From Rhytidiadelphus loreus (taxonomy: Eukaryota; Streptophyta; Bryopsida; Hypnales; Hylocomiaceae), in assembly GCA_947034895.1 (NCBI GenBank), contig OX344763.1:60283093-60347092 (forward strand): DNA of 64,000 nucleotides, read 5' to 3'. Shown in pieces: positions 23,506 through 36,159 of the stretch. The position numbers and the translations under genes are program-made. Position 1 is the first letter of the stretch, and every line of letters begins with the position of its first letter. The notes under the pieces were generated by a model, which worked only from the letters and a program-made list of their open reading frames with translations, did no database searches and was not told the DNA's origin.

Positions 23506-24035
23506 TACTTCATGGGCTACAAGTCCGGGGCCCCACAACATTTTTTTTCCAATATTTATTCTTCAACCAACACATTCCACGACAAATCGGCAATATATAA
23601 GCATTGAATTATATGCTCGGTACGTACCAAAGCAAATGAACATGCATTATGTAATGATATATCATGGGACAATCAATTCATAAGCCTAAAACATAATAAT
23701 AATAAAAACCTTGGACAATAATCATATTAATTTAAATGGAACTGCGTACATACATAGGGATGATCTTCACAATTGAGTACCAACTACCAAGACCACTCCT
23801 GTTTGAAATTGCACACTTATTTGCAAAAAATACGAATACCTTCATTAATCATCATCGTCAACACCAAAGTACCTTTTACAATCTTCCTGACTTTGTGAAG
23901 CCAAGTGATGGACTACACAAAATTCAAAATCTACCTATTTCATTACAAGCTTTGGCAACAAATCTTCACTACAAGGCATTGATGTTAAATCCTTATAGTA
24001 CTATTTGAAGGCCTCCACATCTATAATGCAACACA
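23506..24035. other. AT-rich 3' flank of the inner transposase
   Basis: No convincing gene. The + strand ORF 23736-24008 has AT-rich, unstructured content and is not supported. Confidence 0.4.
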
Positions 24036-27000
24036 TTACATTGTGAAGGTAGAATCGCTTTCCGCTTCATCTGCATTGGGGTCGGTGTCTTCATGTGGCC
24101 CACTACTGTCACTAGCTCCTGAGACCTCGTTTTCATCATCCTCTCTGCTTGTAGGTTGAAGGATCACCTCACGTTCCACCTCAGAGTTCAAATTTCGCAC
24201 TTGCGTTTCTAAACCACCAACAACTTCGGCTAGCACTAATCGCTTTGTCGGCCTCGATGCATCAGTGGTTCCATTGATAATAGGGCCTGTCGGTCGCTCA
24301 AGCACCTGCTGCCCAACATGTTGACGCTCTGCTCTCGCTGCTGCGCTTGATGGCCAAGGATTACGAGTGGAATTTCGTTCTCCAATGACAAATGGATGGA
24401 TCGCATGGTTTTGACGCTTGGGGTTCCGTGTCAGTCTGTCTTGCGTCTTGCGGGTTCATTTATTTCCTGATTTGGAGTGTTCACGCGATCGCCTGGATGA
24501 TTCTCCAGGGCCTGACATCAACGAGGCCAGAGTAGGTTGTGGAGCTGAGCCATGAATTCCTTCATCAACGATTTGTCGTAGATCATTATGTGTCGGCGAC
24601 CTTGTTAGAGGAGTTGGTACTATCCTCGATGTTGTGGCAATGTCTACACTTGCAGGGCGATTGGACCCACGGGTACGGGTCTCGTTGAATACCACTTGCA
24701 ATGGCGCATCTGAATTGTACACCCTAGTTTCAGTTGCAGTGTTGTTGGACAGTGCTAAACGTGGACGAACTGCAGGTACCTCTTCAATATGCGACACCTC
24801 TTCTTGCCTTTCACCCTGTACATTAACTCGTACACCACTTCGGAGGTTCATTGGCATACTAGGCGGCAGACATGTGGCAATTGGAGACCTTACAAGCTCC
24901 ACTTCATCTGCCACTGGAATATCTGCACCGTCATTGTTGTCATCAGGAGTTCTTTCCCTCGTTGGGTCTGCATTGATTACCGGAAATGCATCCCAAGCCG
25001 ACACATGAGGGGCTTCGTCTCTGCGGTGGTGCGACGCCTCTGGAGAGCTCAATCCATCATCATCACCCACGAAAGTGTTGTGGTATCGTCCTCGTGGAGG
25101 ACTACCTACACGGGGCACCATACCAGCCCACCTATTTCCACGGAGGCGTTCTTCTACTACCACACGTCTTTGTTCTTCTCTCAAATCTCTAAACCTAACT
25201 TCATCTTCGTCCCCCGAAGAATATGGTTCTTCATTCTCTTCATCTGTATCTCCATCTAAAAGGTACTTTTCGTAGAATAGTGCTGGATTGTGTCTTTGTT
25301 TTTCACGTTCCAATTTGCTGTTGGTGTAGATATACACCAACATCTCAGCCTTCTTTGTGGCTAGGCGATTACGCACTTTATCGTGTACAAACGAATACAT
25401 GCTCCAGTTTCTTTCACAAGATGATGCTGGGCATGTCAGAGACAAAACTCTCCTTGCTATTTTTGGAAGAGCGTTCCCACCCACACGATTCCACCATTGA
25501 TGAGGCAACAAGTTACATTGAGTAACATCTGGAGCCTCTTGTATGGATCAAAGGGACCCGACTTCTCTTCAAATTCCGTCAACTCAGCAATTGCTTCATC
25601 TTCATCCACATTCAATGGTCCGCTCAATTTTCTGATGACTCGATTCAATGCCCGCTTTGCCTCTCCATTGTTATGAAGCTCTTCCACATCTGTCAAATAC
25701 GGGTTCAACAATGCCCCTGCATAATGGAGGTCCGTGCGCATCAACTTCCAACGAGCATCAAATTGTTTTAGGAACTTCGTCGCGGTCTGCTCATCAAGAA
25801 AGAACGGAGCCTCCTTTAAAGTGCACACGTGCTGACGAAGGCTACTCATTATTATCCAAGCTTTCGGCATCGCCGGTATTTTGCCATCGAACTGGCGCAG
25901 AGCAAGAATCACTGGAAGAACCATGTGCTGGAAATTACCGCATTCCACCCAAAACACTTCCGAAACTATGTCCTCTCGCGCTTTACGGGCCCGCTCTCTT
26001 GTAATGAGTCCGTTTGTTCTGCTGACCAAACTATTCTCAAATGGCATATACGTCTCGTCCCCCACCACGAATTGAAGCGCTTGTTTGCACTCTACCAAAC
26101 GGTCTATCATGAGAAAATGCACTGCGAAGCGTGTGGCCGCGCAAAGTCTCAATGACTTCTTCGGCGAGTACTTACGGAAGAGACCCAAAGTCAAGTGGTA
26201 CTTCTTTATAAACTTCACAATTGCCCTGGCCTTATCCACTAGATCTTTGATCCTTTTTTCCTTTCCCCAGTCTTCCAAAAGTAAGTCCAATATATGTGCG
26301 GCACATCCTTACGTATACATGTGGGGATACCTTGCTTGCAACTCGCGCATTGACCTTGTCATTACGGAAGCATTGTCTGTACACAATTGGACAATATTTC
26401 CTGGTCCCACCTGCTCTATGTAGGTAGCCATTGTATTCACCGTATACGCCATGTCTTTCCTCTCTCCTGTGGTGTCAACCGATCCCAGGAAGACATCACC
26501 CGCAGGACAAACGAGCATCATATTCAACAAGGGACAGTGATTTGTATCTGACCATCCATCTGAACAAATAGTGGCTCCATATTGGGTAATAGAACTCTTT
26601 GTTCGACTACTGACCATTTTCGTAACAGCCTCCTTCTTCACATCAAGTAGTTTAGTGCGCACCGCATTGTACGATGGCAGGGAATATGGAAATCCACATG
26701 TCGAAGTTGCTTTCACAGCATTCACAAAGGCTGGGTGCCGCACCACATTGAATGCAATGTTAGCCTCATAAAAGAAAGAAGCCCATAGTCTGTCCAAGTT
26801 TTGTCTTTCATTGACCCGGAATGATTCATCCATGCTTTGTTGACGAGAAATCGAGGTTGAGCGCATCCTTCTCACCGTCACAGGAGTAGAATTCGTTGAA
26901 TCTGGATTACGAGGCGGTGCATTAGGTGCTTCTGTCCTGTCGCTTGGGTCCACAGGCCCTTCCACTGATGCATCCACAGTATACCCTGCAACGGACTCAG

Positions 27001-27322
27001 CAACAACATCAACCTCAAGATCTACTCCATGCATCTCCTCCAAACTCATTTCTTTTGGTACAATCCCTTCACAGTTTCTGAATAATTCGAGGACTACGGA
27101 TGGAATACGTTTACAACTTTCCACTGTTGATGTACGGGGGTAACCAAAGTGACCAAATGCCCGCTTCCGCACGAAAACTTTGTTCCAACCACAAAAAATA
27201 CAAGTCCTCGTATTTGCGGAACGAGCGGGGTTCGTTTCAATAACCAACCAGGGATCCCACTCCTTTGTGGCTCTTCGAGTATCATTTATGTTCGTCCTCC
27301 TCCCCGCTCCTCGGTTTTCCAT
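24036..27322 (-). pseudogene. Inner hAT transposase (DUF659/hATC), lightly damaged
   Basis: About 1,095 codons from ATG 27322. BED-like CIFCGW near residue 41. The core has SDGWSDTN (about 252) and CTDNASVM (about 313), both keeping the Asp residues lost in the outer copy. The hATC segment with SSCERNWSM is at about 636, and NPKRQNHAIHPF precedes an acidic tail. Lesions: TAA at 26309-26311 (Gln CAA in the outer copy), a 1-nt deletion near 25540, and TGA at 24456-24458. It would bind and cut the element ends; the frame is now broken in three places, so this copy should need a helper. Confidence 0.88.
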
Positions 27323-27540
27323 ATTGTTTATCTGATATGCGTTATTCCAAACCGAAACGTATATGTACCCAAGTGCTTCGGAAAAAAAAATTATGACAAA
27401 GCCACCGCTTCGAGTAGTTTTCTAACCACTCAAAGCAAGGTTGTTGCCCTCTGAAGAATATAACATTGCATGAAGCCTCTTGAGAAGATCCAAGCCATAT
27501 GTTCATCAACAGAGCAATGGAAATCCAATGTTGTTCCTCT

Positions 27541-27550
27541 ACATTTATAG
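27541..27550 (-). promoter_or_regulatory. TATA box of the inner transposase
   Basis: - strand CACTATAAATGT, about 220 bp upstream of the ATG. The 5' leader downstream (AGAGGCTTC..TGC) is also conserved with the outer transposase. Confidence 0.6.
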
Positions 27551-27615
27551 TGCTTTCGGTCTTCCCTCCACACGCTCCAAGGATGGTTTTAGGGCGCCGC
27601 TACCAAACTCTATTA

Positions 27616-27960
27616 CACCCGAGGTCGCCCTACCCGACCGCTGGTCCACCTCCAGGCATATGGAGGCGCGCGCCTTTGCAGTAGTCGACTTCGGGTCACA
27701 TGGTGCGAACGCGGGTTCCGGCAGGCGACTTCGGGTCCGAAATAGGGCGAACGCGGGTCCAGGGAGGGCGACTTCGGGTCCAGGTGGGGCGACTTCGGGT
27801 CCAGGGGGGCGACTTCGGGTCCAGGGAGGGCGACTTCGGGTCCCGGATGGGTGACTTCGAGTCTCAGATGGGCGACTTCGGGTCCCACATGGGCGACTTC
27901 GGGTTTCATGGGAGACTTCGAGTGCCATGGGCGACCTCGGGGGAAAGAAGGGCGACTTCA
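27616..27960 (-). promoter_or_regulatory. Motif array upstream of the inner transposase
   Basis: About 14 copies, nearly all the ACCCGAAGTCGCCC variant in the gene's sense. The ORFs across it on both strands are repeat translations. Confidence 0.8.
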
Positions 27961-27981
27961 TGTGCATAAAGATTAACTTAA

Positions 27982-28680
27982 CCCCTAAAGGACCATTGTC
28001 CCCTCAAGGAACAATATGGATTTTGGGCAGGTTCCTATGATCTCAATTTTTAATGAATTTTTTGGAAACTATCTCATAATATACAAGAGCTTATTACCTT
28101 TATGGGAATATAAATTTTGTTGCAATTGGTACCTGGGATTCCGGGAACAAAAGTTATGGCATCTTTAACATAATTTGTAAAGAAGTAAGGAACGTCTCAG
28201 GGTAGAAAAAGAAATCTACAATAATTTGAAATTAATTTTTTAATTTTTTTCTTCTTAAAGGTCATATTTTTGTCTACATGTGTAGCTTTGATTCATTCCA
28301 TTTCGATTAGTAATGTGAAAGTTATGAACAATATTGTTTGGCAAGCAATCAAAATGAAATGATTCAAAGTTTTTCACATAGATATAAATCATAAGAAATT
28401 AAGAACCAATTTCAATATCAATTTTGTTATTGGAAATGCCTTGTCATTTGTGAAGAATATCATTAATTTTTCGGGGGACCAACTGAATGCTAAGTATTGA
28501 AAACTACTTATCATACAAAAACATTTGAACCACTTAGTGAGAAGTTCTAAAATTTGGTAGGCTTCAAATTTAATCCTTTAAAAAATGTTGTGCCAAAGGA
28601 GATACTACAAATTTTATTCATGTTTCCCTTCTAAATATCACTATGATGCCAAAACAAACTATTTCACTCCTTACGGGTTT
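27982..28680. mobile_element. TTAA-type non-autonomous element, copy 3 (right end degenerate)
   Basis: The left end CCCCTAAAGGACCA follows TTAA at 27978-27981 and matches copy 1. Internal sequence matches copies at 43-44 kb and 56 kb. The right end is eroded near CCTTACGGGTTTA. Confidence 0.55.
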
Positions 28681-29149
28681 AGGATTTAGGAATATCTTCA
28701 AATCTATAGTAAACTTTATTTATTTTCACATCGTAGGAAGATCTTGCAATTGATGTACATGGCAAACTAGAAATTGTATGAAGTTGTTCAAATATAAATA
28801 ATTGTTTGGATGTTCGGTATGAATTTCTTAAAAAGACAATGGTATTATTACATTGTTGGTATTTTGTGTAAATGAAAGCACAAAAGTCTACGTAGAAAAC
28901 TGACCTACAACACATGCAATAAATGTATTTGACATGTGTCTAATCATCAAGAATTAGATCTTCAAAACACATAAAGGCTAATTCATATAGGAATATTTAT
29001 ATATCTTTATTGAAGAAACAAAACATGGACCCCATTGTACAACATGAGGTGGTTCTAAAGGTCAAAGCAACCCTTCCGATACACACAAGTTTAGAAAAAC
29101 AACTACCTATTAGTCTATTATTTACTAGAAGACTACCTCTAGCCCAAAA
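28681..29149. other. AT-rich spacer 3' of C'
   Basis: No gene recognised. Confidence 0.35.
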
Positions 29150-30727
29150 TCATGCAACATCCGTATTGGCCTCCTCTTCCCTTTTCTTCTTCATGACTTC
29201 AAACTCATGGGCCGCAATTCTATAAGCACTCTTCAAAAGGGGTAGGTCATGGTTCCACATCTTGTTTTTGATCCAAAAATTCTTGAACGTTCTCGCATAA
29301 CCAATGTGTGCAGTCTGGAAATCTATGTGCTTCTGAAACTGGTGTTCAAGCTTCTTCAAAGAAACTAACTTCTACTTCAAGGAAGCTACCTCTGATGTCA
29401 GCACACAATGCTCTTCATCTACTAATAATGCATCCAAAGCCATTAGAAGGTCAATGGGGCCTACAACCGTGGTTTCTTTTAGGTCATTCAACCTTGACTG
29501 CACCTCTTCCACAGCTTTCCTTTCGGTATTCAATCGGTTTTCTTCTGCCAAACACTCTTCCATTATTTTGGCCATTCGTTTATCCAAGAACGGGGTGGAA
29601 TTTGAGGTAGAGCCTCCATCTTTGCCTTTATTGAATTTCAAATAAAATTGCTCCAGCTCGTCCATTTCCTTTTGTTGAACTAACAAACAAACTTTCCCGC
29701 TTATGATTAGTGCTTCAAGGGTGTGCTCATCGTTGTCCTGAATGTCACCACCAGTGCGTTCACGCTGCCTTTCACATTCCATTTCTATTTCTACCAGTCT
29801 ACCAAGAATAGCCTTCAACTGGGCTTTATAAGCTTCTTTTCCTTGCCTCCTCGTGTCTTCAAGATATAATACTTCCCTTCCTGCTTCTTGAAGAGGTAGT
29901 TCTTCACATGAATCAAAAATCACCAATGCTTGTTCAGCATCTCGTTGCAACCCGATCTCGCCCTCCTCCTTGTCTTCCTCCATTTCTCGCATGCGTGCAT
30001 ATACATGTTGAAGAACTTCGTCTTCCTCAGGATGACGGAAGTGCATTGGCTCCAACGATCTAAGAGGCGCGACATGCAATACTACTGCCCCTTCTGAGTC
30101 TCCAACAAAAGGTACCACCGCTGCCATATTTTCTTCAAGTATTGGATCTTCATTTGGGGGCATAGGGTCTGCAATGTCTTCTTCATCCGAGTCGGTGGAG
30201 GTGGACGACTGGCCCCAATCGTAGTCTTCATCCGACACTTCTTCTTTGAAATGTTTTTTGGGCCCTAATCCATCCCTCAGATTATTTGATGGATCCGCCC
30301 TTGGAATGTCTTTGGTAGTGGGAACTATGCTATTGGGGGTTTTCTTAATGGTCCTCCAATCCACAGTTCGTCGCAATTGTAGCTCTGCATAGACCATTTG
30401 GCATATACCCAATGAAACTTGACTCCCCTTCACTGTTGGTTTTTGATATAATGTCCGGTAAACTTCGATGCACCGTTGCACAAATGCATCATCTCTGCAG
30501 TAGTGAAGATTAGCATTGTTTTGGCTGATATGGACATCGTGCCGGAAGTAAGGGAATAGCTTATCGATATGGCACCACCCTACGTAGGCCTTGCAAGTGT
30601 TGAACGTCCAATCCGATTGCACGTTTTGCCAATTTGGAAATGCCCTTGCTGTTGGGTCCAAAAGGATGGCTACATTCCGACTATGGCGCTCTCCTTTCTT
30701 CTTTGCCTTCTTAAAGGGGGGGGCCAT
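29150..30727 (-). pseudogene. Inner gene C': N-terminal WCHI domain plus coiled coil, one nonsense codon
   Basis: 525 codons from ATG 30727, with a single in-frame TAG at 29372-29374 where a Gln codon would fit; a 450-residue product remains. The N-terminus is basic (KKAKKKGERH), followed by the domain shared with D and E: KAFPNW..DW and VGWCHIDKLFP..RHDVH, then YAELQLRRTVDW (about residues 25-130). A low-complexity acidic middle follows, and a long Glu/Lys-rich coiled coil (about 285-440). No membrane segment or signal peptide. Function unknown; a structural or adaptor role is only a guess. Same family as the outer C it interrupts. Confidence 0.8.
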
Positions 30728-30825
30728 GGTGAATATAGGATGTGTTGGTATCCTCCAAGTGCTCAGAAAGTATGGTCTTCCACAATCGACGACAACACAA
30801 AAAGTGTCCTAGACACAAGATTCCA

Positions 30826-30866
30826 GTGCACGAACACGCATCCAGAAGCTTGAAAGCATATGGAAG
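30826..30866 (-). promoter_or_regulatory. Shared promoter-like block of C'
   Basis: - strand CTTCCATATGCTTTCAAGC then TTCTGGATGCGTGTTCGTG. It aligns with blocks upstream of outer C, both kinases and both D genes, and lies about 100 bp from the ATG, between ATG and array. Confidence 0.6.
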
Positions 30867-30906
30867 CCGATGCACAGCACTGGAAAAGAAAGTGGCAGCT
30901 CGCGTC

Positions 30907-31082
30907 CCAGGCGACCGCATTTGTACCCGAAGTCGCCCTGGGCGCGTGCGGGATCAGGGTTTAGGGGGGCGAGTGCGTTAAGTGGGGCGACCGCGGGTCC
31001 AGGGAATTCTGGGCGACCGCGGGTCCAAGAAGGGCGTGTGCGGCTTCAGGGCGACCGCGGGTGGGGCGACCGCGGGTCCAGG
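30907..31082 (-). promoter_or_regulatory. Motif array upstream of C'
   Basis: About nine copies, mostly sense ACCCGCGGTCGCCC, with degenerate GCGTGCGGG variants. The distance to the ATG is about 180 bp. Confidence 0.75.
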
Positions 31083-31369
31083 GAAAGGTAGTAGACTCAG
31101 GAAATGCAGAGGGAGAATTGACCCCCTCATTGCCCCCGTCAACTTAGATTTTTAAAAAAAGCCCCCTATATTCTGCCAACTTTTGGGTAATTCTTGCATC
31201 TCCTAGAAGTAATTTGGGGCCTCTGATTGCAAATATGATTTCAGAATTCCCCCAAAAATTAAGCAGTACAAATAATAAATTCTAGGGCAAGCCCTGGATG
31301 GGCAATGAGGGAGTCAATTCACCCTGGCCCTCACAAATGGCTCATCTCAAGACTGATCTCCCTTTTTCA
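31083..31369. other. Spacer
   Basis: No gene or repeat recognised. Confidence 0.3.
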
Positions 31370-32430
31370 TGTATTTACTTCAATGAAAATATTTTTAGAT
31401 CATTTTTCAGACAAAGAAAAATAAAAGAAGAATCTAACACAAGTGATTTCATTTTTTTTAAGTATTTTTTAATTAATTGAAAATTTCCAAAGGACTTGTG
31501 TCATAGGTCCCTACTTATGCCCCTAGGTCTCCCGTAAAACGTTCACTTGCAACTTCTAAAGAAAAATGGGGAAGTAAAGAGAATGAATTGGCTTTTACAA
31601 TTGATAATTTTTTTTTCTCGAATCATTTAATGATTATGGAGGTCAATTTATGAACTACAGTTTGTCCATTTCAAAGCCACTTATAGAGTCCATTTTTAAT
31701 GCCCAGTCCATTTTAGAGCCTTCTACCTTATATTTACTTTCACATCCTCACAAATGGAGAAAGGAAGTACAATTTATGTATCAATGAATAGGTGGTAGTA
31801 AAATCGTGGGCCACCGCAATTAAAAATATTCCCAACATGTAATGAGTTTAATAGCTTTTTCAAGTGATATTAAGTTTTGGAAGAGAACATTTCAGTGTGC
31901 CAATATAATTTGTAGTTCTTCATTTCAACTCCAATCCAAAATTTATTTTTATAAGCAGTACACTCAACCATGAAAAAGTAAATTTGGTAGGTTATCATCT
32001 CACAACTCTTATCCAATATTGCACCTTCATGAAACGTGCATACTAATACACAAGCTAATTAAACATTCCTATGGTTAGGTTCTTGTTTCATAAAACTTGC
32101 TTCAATGGAAATAACTATAAGTCCATGCTCTTTTCATAAAGGAAAAATACAGTTGGAAAGGCATAGGCACTTAGGGGGGCATTAGTAATGCATTCTAATT
32201 GTTAAGCTAAACTTATCTTTTGACTCTAAATAGATTATGCAAACACCCCTCTTCTAAAATCAAATTTCATTCGCAAGTACATCTTCGTCATTGTCCATAA
32301 TGACGAACAATTCTAATTAAAGAAAGATTTAGCACAATTGAATTCTAAAATACTCTATATCATTACAAATTAGTTGCTTTAAAGTTTCAAAAAATCCCGT
32401 GAAGACCTCGGTATACGCCACATGACATGC

Positions 32431-32510
32431 TTCGAAGGTTTGACCAGGAGCCTCTTCGAACTCCACTATGACCTGTTTCTTATCTCATAGCGAAGTTCGA
32501 AGAGGTCCCT
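32431..32510 (-). repeat. Hairpin of repeat R1
   Basis: Arms of about 38 bp (GGAGCCTCTTCGAACT and its mate AGTTCGAAGAGGTCCC) around a short loop. Same location as the hairpins of R2 and R3 but with a different arm sequence. Confidence 0.65.
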
Positions 32511-32563
32511 GACCGAACCAAGAAGCCCAAACCAGAACCTTGTACATCATGTACACCGGGTTG

Positions 32564-32644
32564 GGAATCGAACCGTAGACCTCCCAGACTCCACTTGAAT
32601 TCGAAGAAGTCGACCCTTGTGTGAGAATCCCTTCCACTACTTCA
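32564..32644 (-). repeat. SINE-like Pol III A/B boxes, copy R1
   Basis: The - strand A-box-like TGAAGTAGTGG (32634-32644) and perfect B box GGTTCGATTCC (32564-32574) are about 60 nt apart. No tRNA cloverleaf or acceptor stem is seen. Confidence 0.45.
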
Positions 32645-32785
32645 CCTTCCCGTTGGTCACACCGGGAATCACCTTTGATGCACCACTTCTTGTCCATCCC
32701 ATTTTTATTCTTTTTTTTTCTTTAATTGTACGGGTCTTCAAAACAACATGAGCCGCCCAACACAAATTAATCTCCCAGTTTTGGA

Positions 32786-33170
32786 CCCGCGGTCGCCCCA
32801 CCCGAAGTCGCCCAAGTCCCAGAGAAGAGGGAATTTCAAATGCGTGAGTTTTTCCCTCCTCTCTAGATCCGCGGTCGCCCCACCCGAAGTCGCCCCACCT
32901 GAGGTCACCCCAGCACCGCAGAAAGAAGTCCCCAATTTCCCACTTCTCTGGAGCCGTAGTCGCCCTACCCGCGGTCGCCCCACCCGAAGTCGCCCCACCC
33001 GAGGTTGCCCCAGCACCGCAGAAAGAAATCCCCAATTTCCCCCTTCTCTGGACCCGTAGTCGCCCTACCCGCGGTCGCCCCACCCGAAGTCGCCCCACCC
33101 GAGGTCGCCCCAGCACCGCAGAAAGAAGTCCCCAATCTCCCCCTTCTCTGGACCCGCGGTCGCCCCTACA
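32786..33170 (+). repeat. Motif array inside the left inverted-repeat arm
   Basis: Sense ACCCG-NNNN-CGCCC on the + strand in three near-identical ~120-bp blocks, each ending CCCAGCACCGCAGAAAGAA. Not next to a gene start. ORFs on either strand are repeat translations. Confidence 0.75.
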
Positions 33171-33420
33171 TCAGTATTTGAAAGAGTCACTTATAGAAGA
33201 CTGCTGTCATGGTAGGTGAGATCATAGAATATTTTCTAGATAGCTTACAATTATATCACATGATCATTTTATTAAATGGTCCCTAACAAGGCTTCAATAT
33301 TTTGAAGCCCTACAATCATGAACCGAAAACCCGACAAAGCCCTCGCAAAGTAGAACCCTAGAATCCAAACCGTAACCCTCAAATGCCCAATGTATTTTAG
33401 GATGTTTTATGAATTTGCTT

Positions 33421-34355
33421 TAAATTGTACAAGAAGTCAACATTATATGTGCCTACTAACAAGCAAGTTGTTTAAACATTCATACGGTTAGATTAAAAAA
33501 TAAATAGGAAACTTGCTTCAATCCCAATTACTGTAAGTCCATGCTTTTTTTTCATAGGAAAAATACAAGAGGGAAAGGCTTAGGCACATAGGGCTTAATA
33601 ATTAATGCACTCTTATTGTAATGCACTTCAAGATTTTTTCTCAAAGTAGCCAAAGTGACGGTTTTTAGTGGTTCTGAACCTATAATGGCCTTCGAACTTC
33701 AGGGGTTAAATTCACATCTAAAGAAACTTTTATTAGTTTTTGATTATGGCTCAAACATATAGATCTTGCAAGAATATTTTGACCTTGTATTCAAAAGTAA
33801 TGAACCTGGAAGAAGCCTTCAAGGTACTCTTTGTAAAAATGTTTTGTGAAACATTAAAAGGCAAATTCAAAATTTAATTTTTAATTTGTAGACCAAAATG
33901 GTTTTGTTGAGAGAAAACGTAATTTCTACATATAAAGGTGAAATTAATTTCACCTAAAAATGGTGTATTGCATTTAACCCTTATGTTCCCATTTTTTCTG
34001 GCCCATTCAAACCAATTGAGAAATGTCATTTTTATTGCCAAAAACCTATTAAGATTACAAGAAAGTCATCCTTTTTTGCCGGATGAACCAATACAAGTGC
34101 CGATTGTCAATGCTTTTTAGAAGGAAAATGGGCTCCATTATTCCAAGGCTATATATCTTACTGGAACATTGAGCCTATTTAATTCATTCATTGCAGCAAA
34201 ATACAAACATTGATATGAGAGATTCAATACAACATACCATGAAGAATAGATCCACAATATTGCCAATTTGGGGAAAATGGCACTTCATATTAAAATTTGA
34301 TTACATGTACTAGAAGTACTACTCCAAAATGATACTATGGTATTCTTCCATCACA
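33421..34355. other. AT-rich 3' flank of the inner kinase
   Basis: Contains an eroded TTAA-type end AGGGGTTAA at 33702-33709 and sequence shared with 32.0-32.2 kb (GTCCATGCTTTTTTTTCATA region). No gene seen. Confidence 0.4.
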
Positions 34356-35996
34356 CTACAACACGGAGTCCCGAAAAACTAATTCTGGAGGCTTCATATT
34401 CCAAGGTGGAAGCATGAGTGAAGCTACCACCTCAAAGCATGTGAGTCTCGTCTGTAAGTCAAGATCCATAAGCGCACGTAACTTCATTGTAAAGAACTTT
34501 CCCGACTCAGGGTTTTTGAATAGTTCCCTGTCATATTCACCCATATAACCAATTTTCATGTTCCAAATCAATTTACCAATAGAAAACGAATCAGACTTAA
34601 CCGTATACTTGTGCCTGGCTTGCATCTTGTCAAGGCTCGTTTCTGAACCCTTTGGCCCAAACACATAGAACAACTCTGGAGCCACCCACCATCTGCCTTT
34701 CAACATGTCATCCCTCTCTTTCGTGGTTTTGTATCCAAAATGTGAGGGAGCTCCCTCTTGTATACGACTGGCAATTCCCCAATCGCAAATCCCAATGTTT
34801 ATAACATCATCCAAGTACGGCGGATAATGGATTAATATGTTGTTGGGAGACAAATCGTTGTGTAGAACACCTTCATTGTGTACAAGACTTGTCACATAAA
34901 CAAGGGCCCATGCTAACTTCGCCTTGTGCCTTCGAAAGAGGCTAATTTGCTTCACCTGCTCTTGTTGAAGTTCCTTCACCAACTTGATTTCGTGCCAATC
35001 GGCATGTGGCACGACCTTCTCATTCAAGCGAACAAGTTTGTTCAAATTACCACCATTCCACCACAACGTGTAGGCCTCCATTGTATTGGCGTGGATAGCC
35101 ACAAATTTAACAATGGCTGGGTGATTTAAAGGACACACCAAGGCCTCAATGGATCGTTCATATCTCGCATCACGCGTGTTTGTTTGCTTTGACACCTTCC
35201 CCGCAAAATGTACATGCTTGGGTATTGTAGACAGGCCATCAATGTATACCTTACGCACCTTTCCATACCCCCCTTGTTGGTCATATCCACTAAGCGGAAC
35301 CACTTTTGCACTAGAATTGATCCACATGAGAGACGATCCACTGTTTTGAGAAAGAGCAGCCGTCAATGCGTCCAACTGCCACCCCATCGCCCTAGATACA
35401 GTCTTCGATAGTCTAGACGCCGCTTTCTGCCACCATGCCATTTTTGCGTGGAATTCGATGGTCTCCTTATTTTCACACCCAGGGACTATAGGTCGGTGCT
35501 CTACAATGATTTTTTTGGTATTGAAAATGATTTCCATGAGCACGTTCTCCATCCACTTCTCATAGTTGCCAAAGTACATTTCATCCACGTCAGCATATTT
35601 CGGGGATTCTTTGCACTTTTTTAGAATAAAAGTGCTCAAATCTCTCTTCAACTTAATGATGCCTGATTCTTTATGCCTCAAGTATGTAGACTCTAGGAAT
35701 TCCACAGTGCGTCCCTCGTACCATTCGAAACACACTCGCTGTGCAAATATTGAATAATCACGTGGAGGATAAGTTGGGTCCTTATCATGTGCCGTCTTTG
35801 ACTTCTTCGACTTTGATGATGACTCTCCACCCGTTGACTCGTATGAGTCAATAGTCACTTGGAACTCCGCGGGATTGTCAAGGTCGGTGCCCCTTACATA
35901 TTTCCTTGTAGCATTCTCCCATTCCCGGGGGTCATCGTGGTTAATATCCCATAGAGACGGACGCATTGTACTACTCCCTTCTCCTGGATTAGACAT
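34356..35996 (-). CDS. Inner cargo protein kinase, intact
   Basis: 546 aa, uninterrupted, ending TAG. The N-terminal ~220 residues form an uncharacterised region (YSIFAQRVCFEWYEGRTVE, FLESTYLRHKES) shared with the outer copy. The kinase domain has a Gly-rich loop GGYGKVRKV (about 243), β3 Lys in FAGKVSK, catalytic loop LHNDLSPNNIL (about 380; HND instead of HRD), DWG in place of DFG (about 404), WWVAPELF for APE (about 438) and SDSFSIG. All catalytic residues are present, so activity is plausible. Substrates unknown; cytosolic or nuclear since no signal or membrane segment appears. It lies inside a 2-kb inverted repeat and is inverted relative to the outer copy. Confidence 0.88.
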   Translation of the reverse strand: MSNPGEGSSTMRPSLWDINHDDPREWENATRKYVRGTDLDNPAEFQVTIDSYESTGGESSSKSKKSKTAHDKDPTYPPRDYSIFAQRVCFEWYEGRTVEFLESTYLRHKESGIIKLKRDLSTFILKKCKESPKYADVDEMYFGNYEKWMENVLMEIIFNTKKIIVEHRPIVPGCENKETIEFHAKMAWWQKAASRLSKTVSRAMGWQLDALTAALSQNSGSSLMWINSSAKVVPLSGYDQQGGYGKVRKVYIDGLSTIPKHVHFAGKVSKQTNTRDARYERSIEALVCPLNHPAIVKFVAIHANTMEAYTLWWNGGNLNKLVRLNEKVVPHADWHEIKLVKELQQEQVKQISLFRRHKAKLAWALVYVTSLVHNEGVLHNDLSPNNILIHYPPYLDDVINIGICDWGIASRIQEGAPSHFGYKTTKERDDMLKGRWWVAPELFYVFGPKGSETSLDKMQARHKYTVKSDSFSIGKLIWNMKIGYMGEYDRELFKNPESGKFFTMKLRALMDLDLQTRLTCFEVVASLMLPPWNMKPPELVFRDSVL

Positions 35997-36084
35997 AGCT
36001 CTTCCTTCACAAAGTTACCTACAATCGATCAATAAATAGAGTCGTGAAAAAAAAGGGCAACAAGTCCACCCCCCAATCACCGCC

Positions 36085-36128
36085 TTGGCCCACAAGCTCG
36101 CATTCAGCCACTACAAGATGGATGAAAG
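36085..36128 (-). promoter_or_regulatory. Shared promoter-like block of the inner kinase
   Basis: - strand TTTCATCCATCTTGTAGTGG then CTGAATGCGAGCTTGTGGG. It is the closest match to the outer kinase block, including a following CCAAGG. Confidence 0.65.
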
Positions 36129-36159
36129 CCGTAGCACAGGACCAAGACTGGCGAATGCG

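Larger units (their letters stand above)
31370..33420 (-). repeat. Left arm of a ~2-kb inverted repeat flanking the kinase
   Basis: This is the diverged reverse complement of 38510-40470. Matching landmarks include ATGATTATGGAGGTCAATTT and AGTTTTGGAAGAGAACATTT, the hairpin and Pol III-box segment, the motif array and TATCACATGATCATTTTATT. The loop between arms (33.4-38.5 kb) holds the kinase gene. Confidence 0.75.

Noticed and set aside
23206..23541. ORFs translated across motif arrays (also at 27545-27967, 32637-33116, 36104-36718, 47162-47480)
   Set aside because: They encode only the repeat (PRSP or GDFGS strings), are open on both strands, and follow repeat phase rather than protein conservation.
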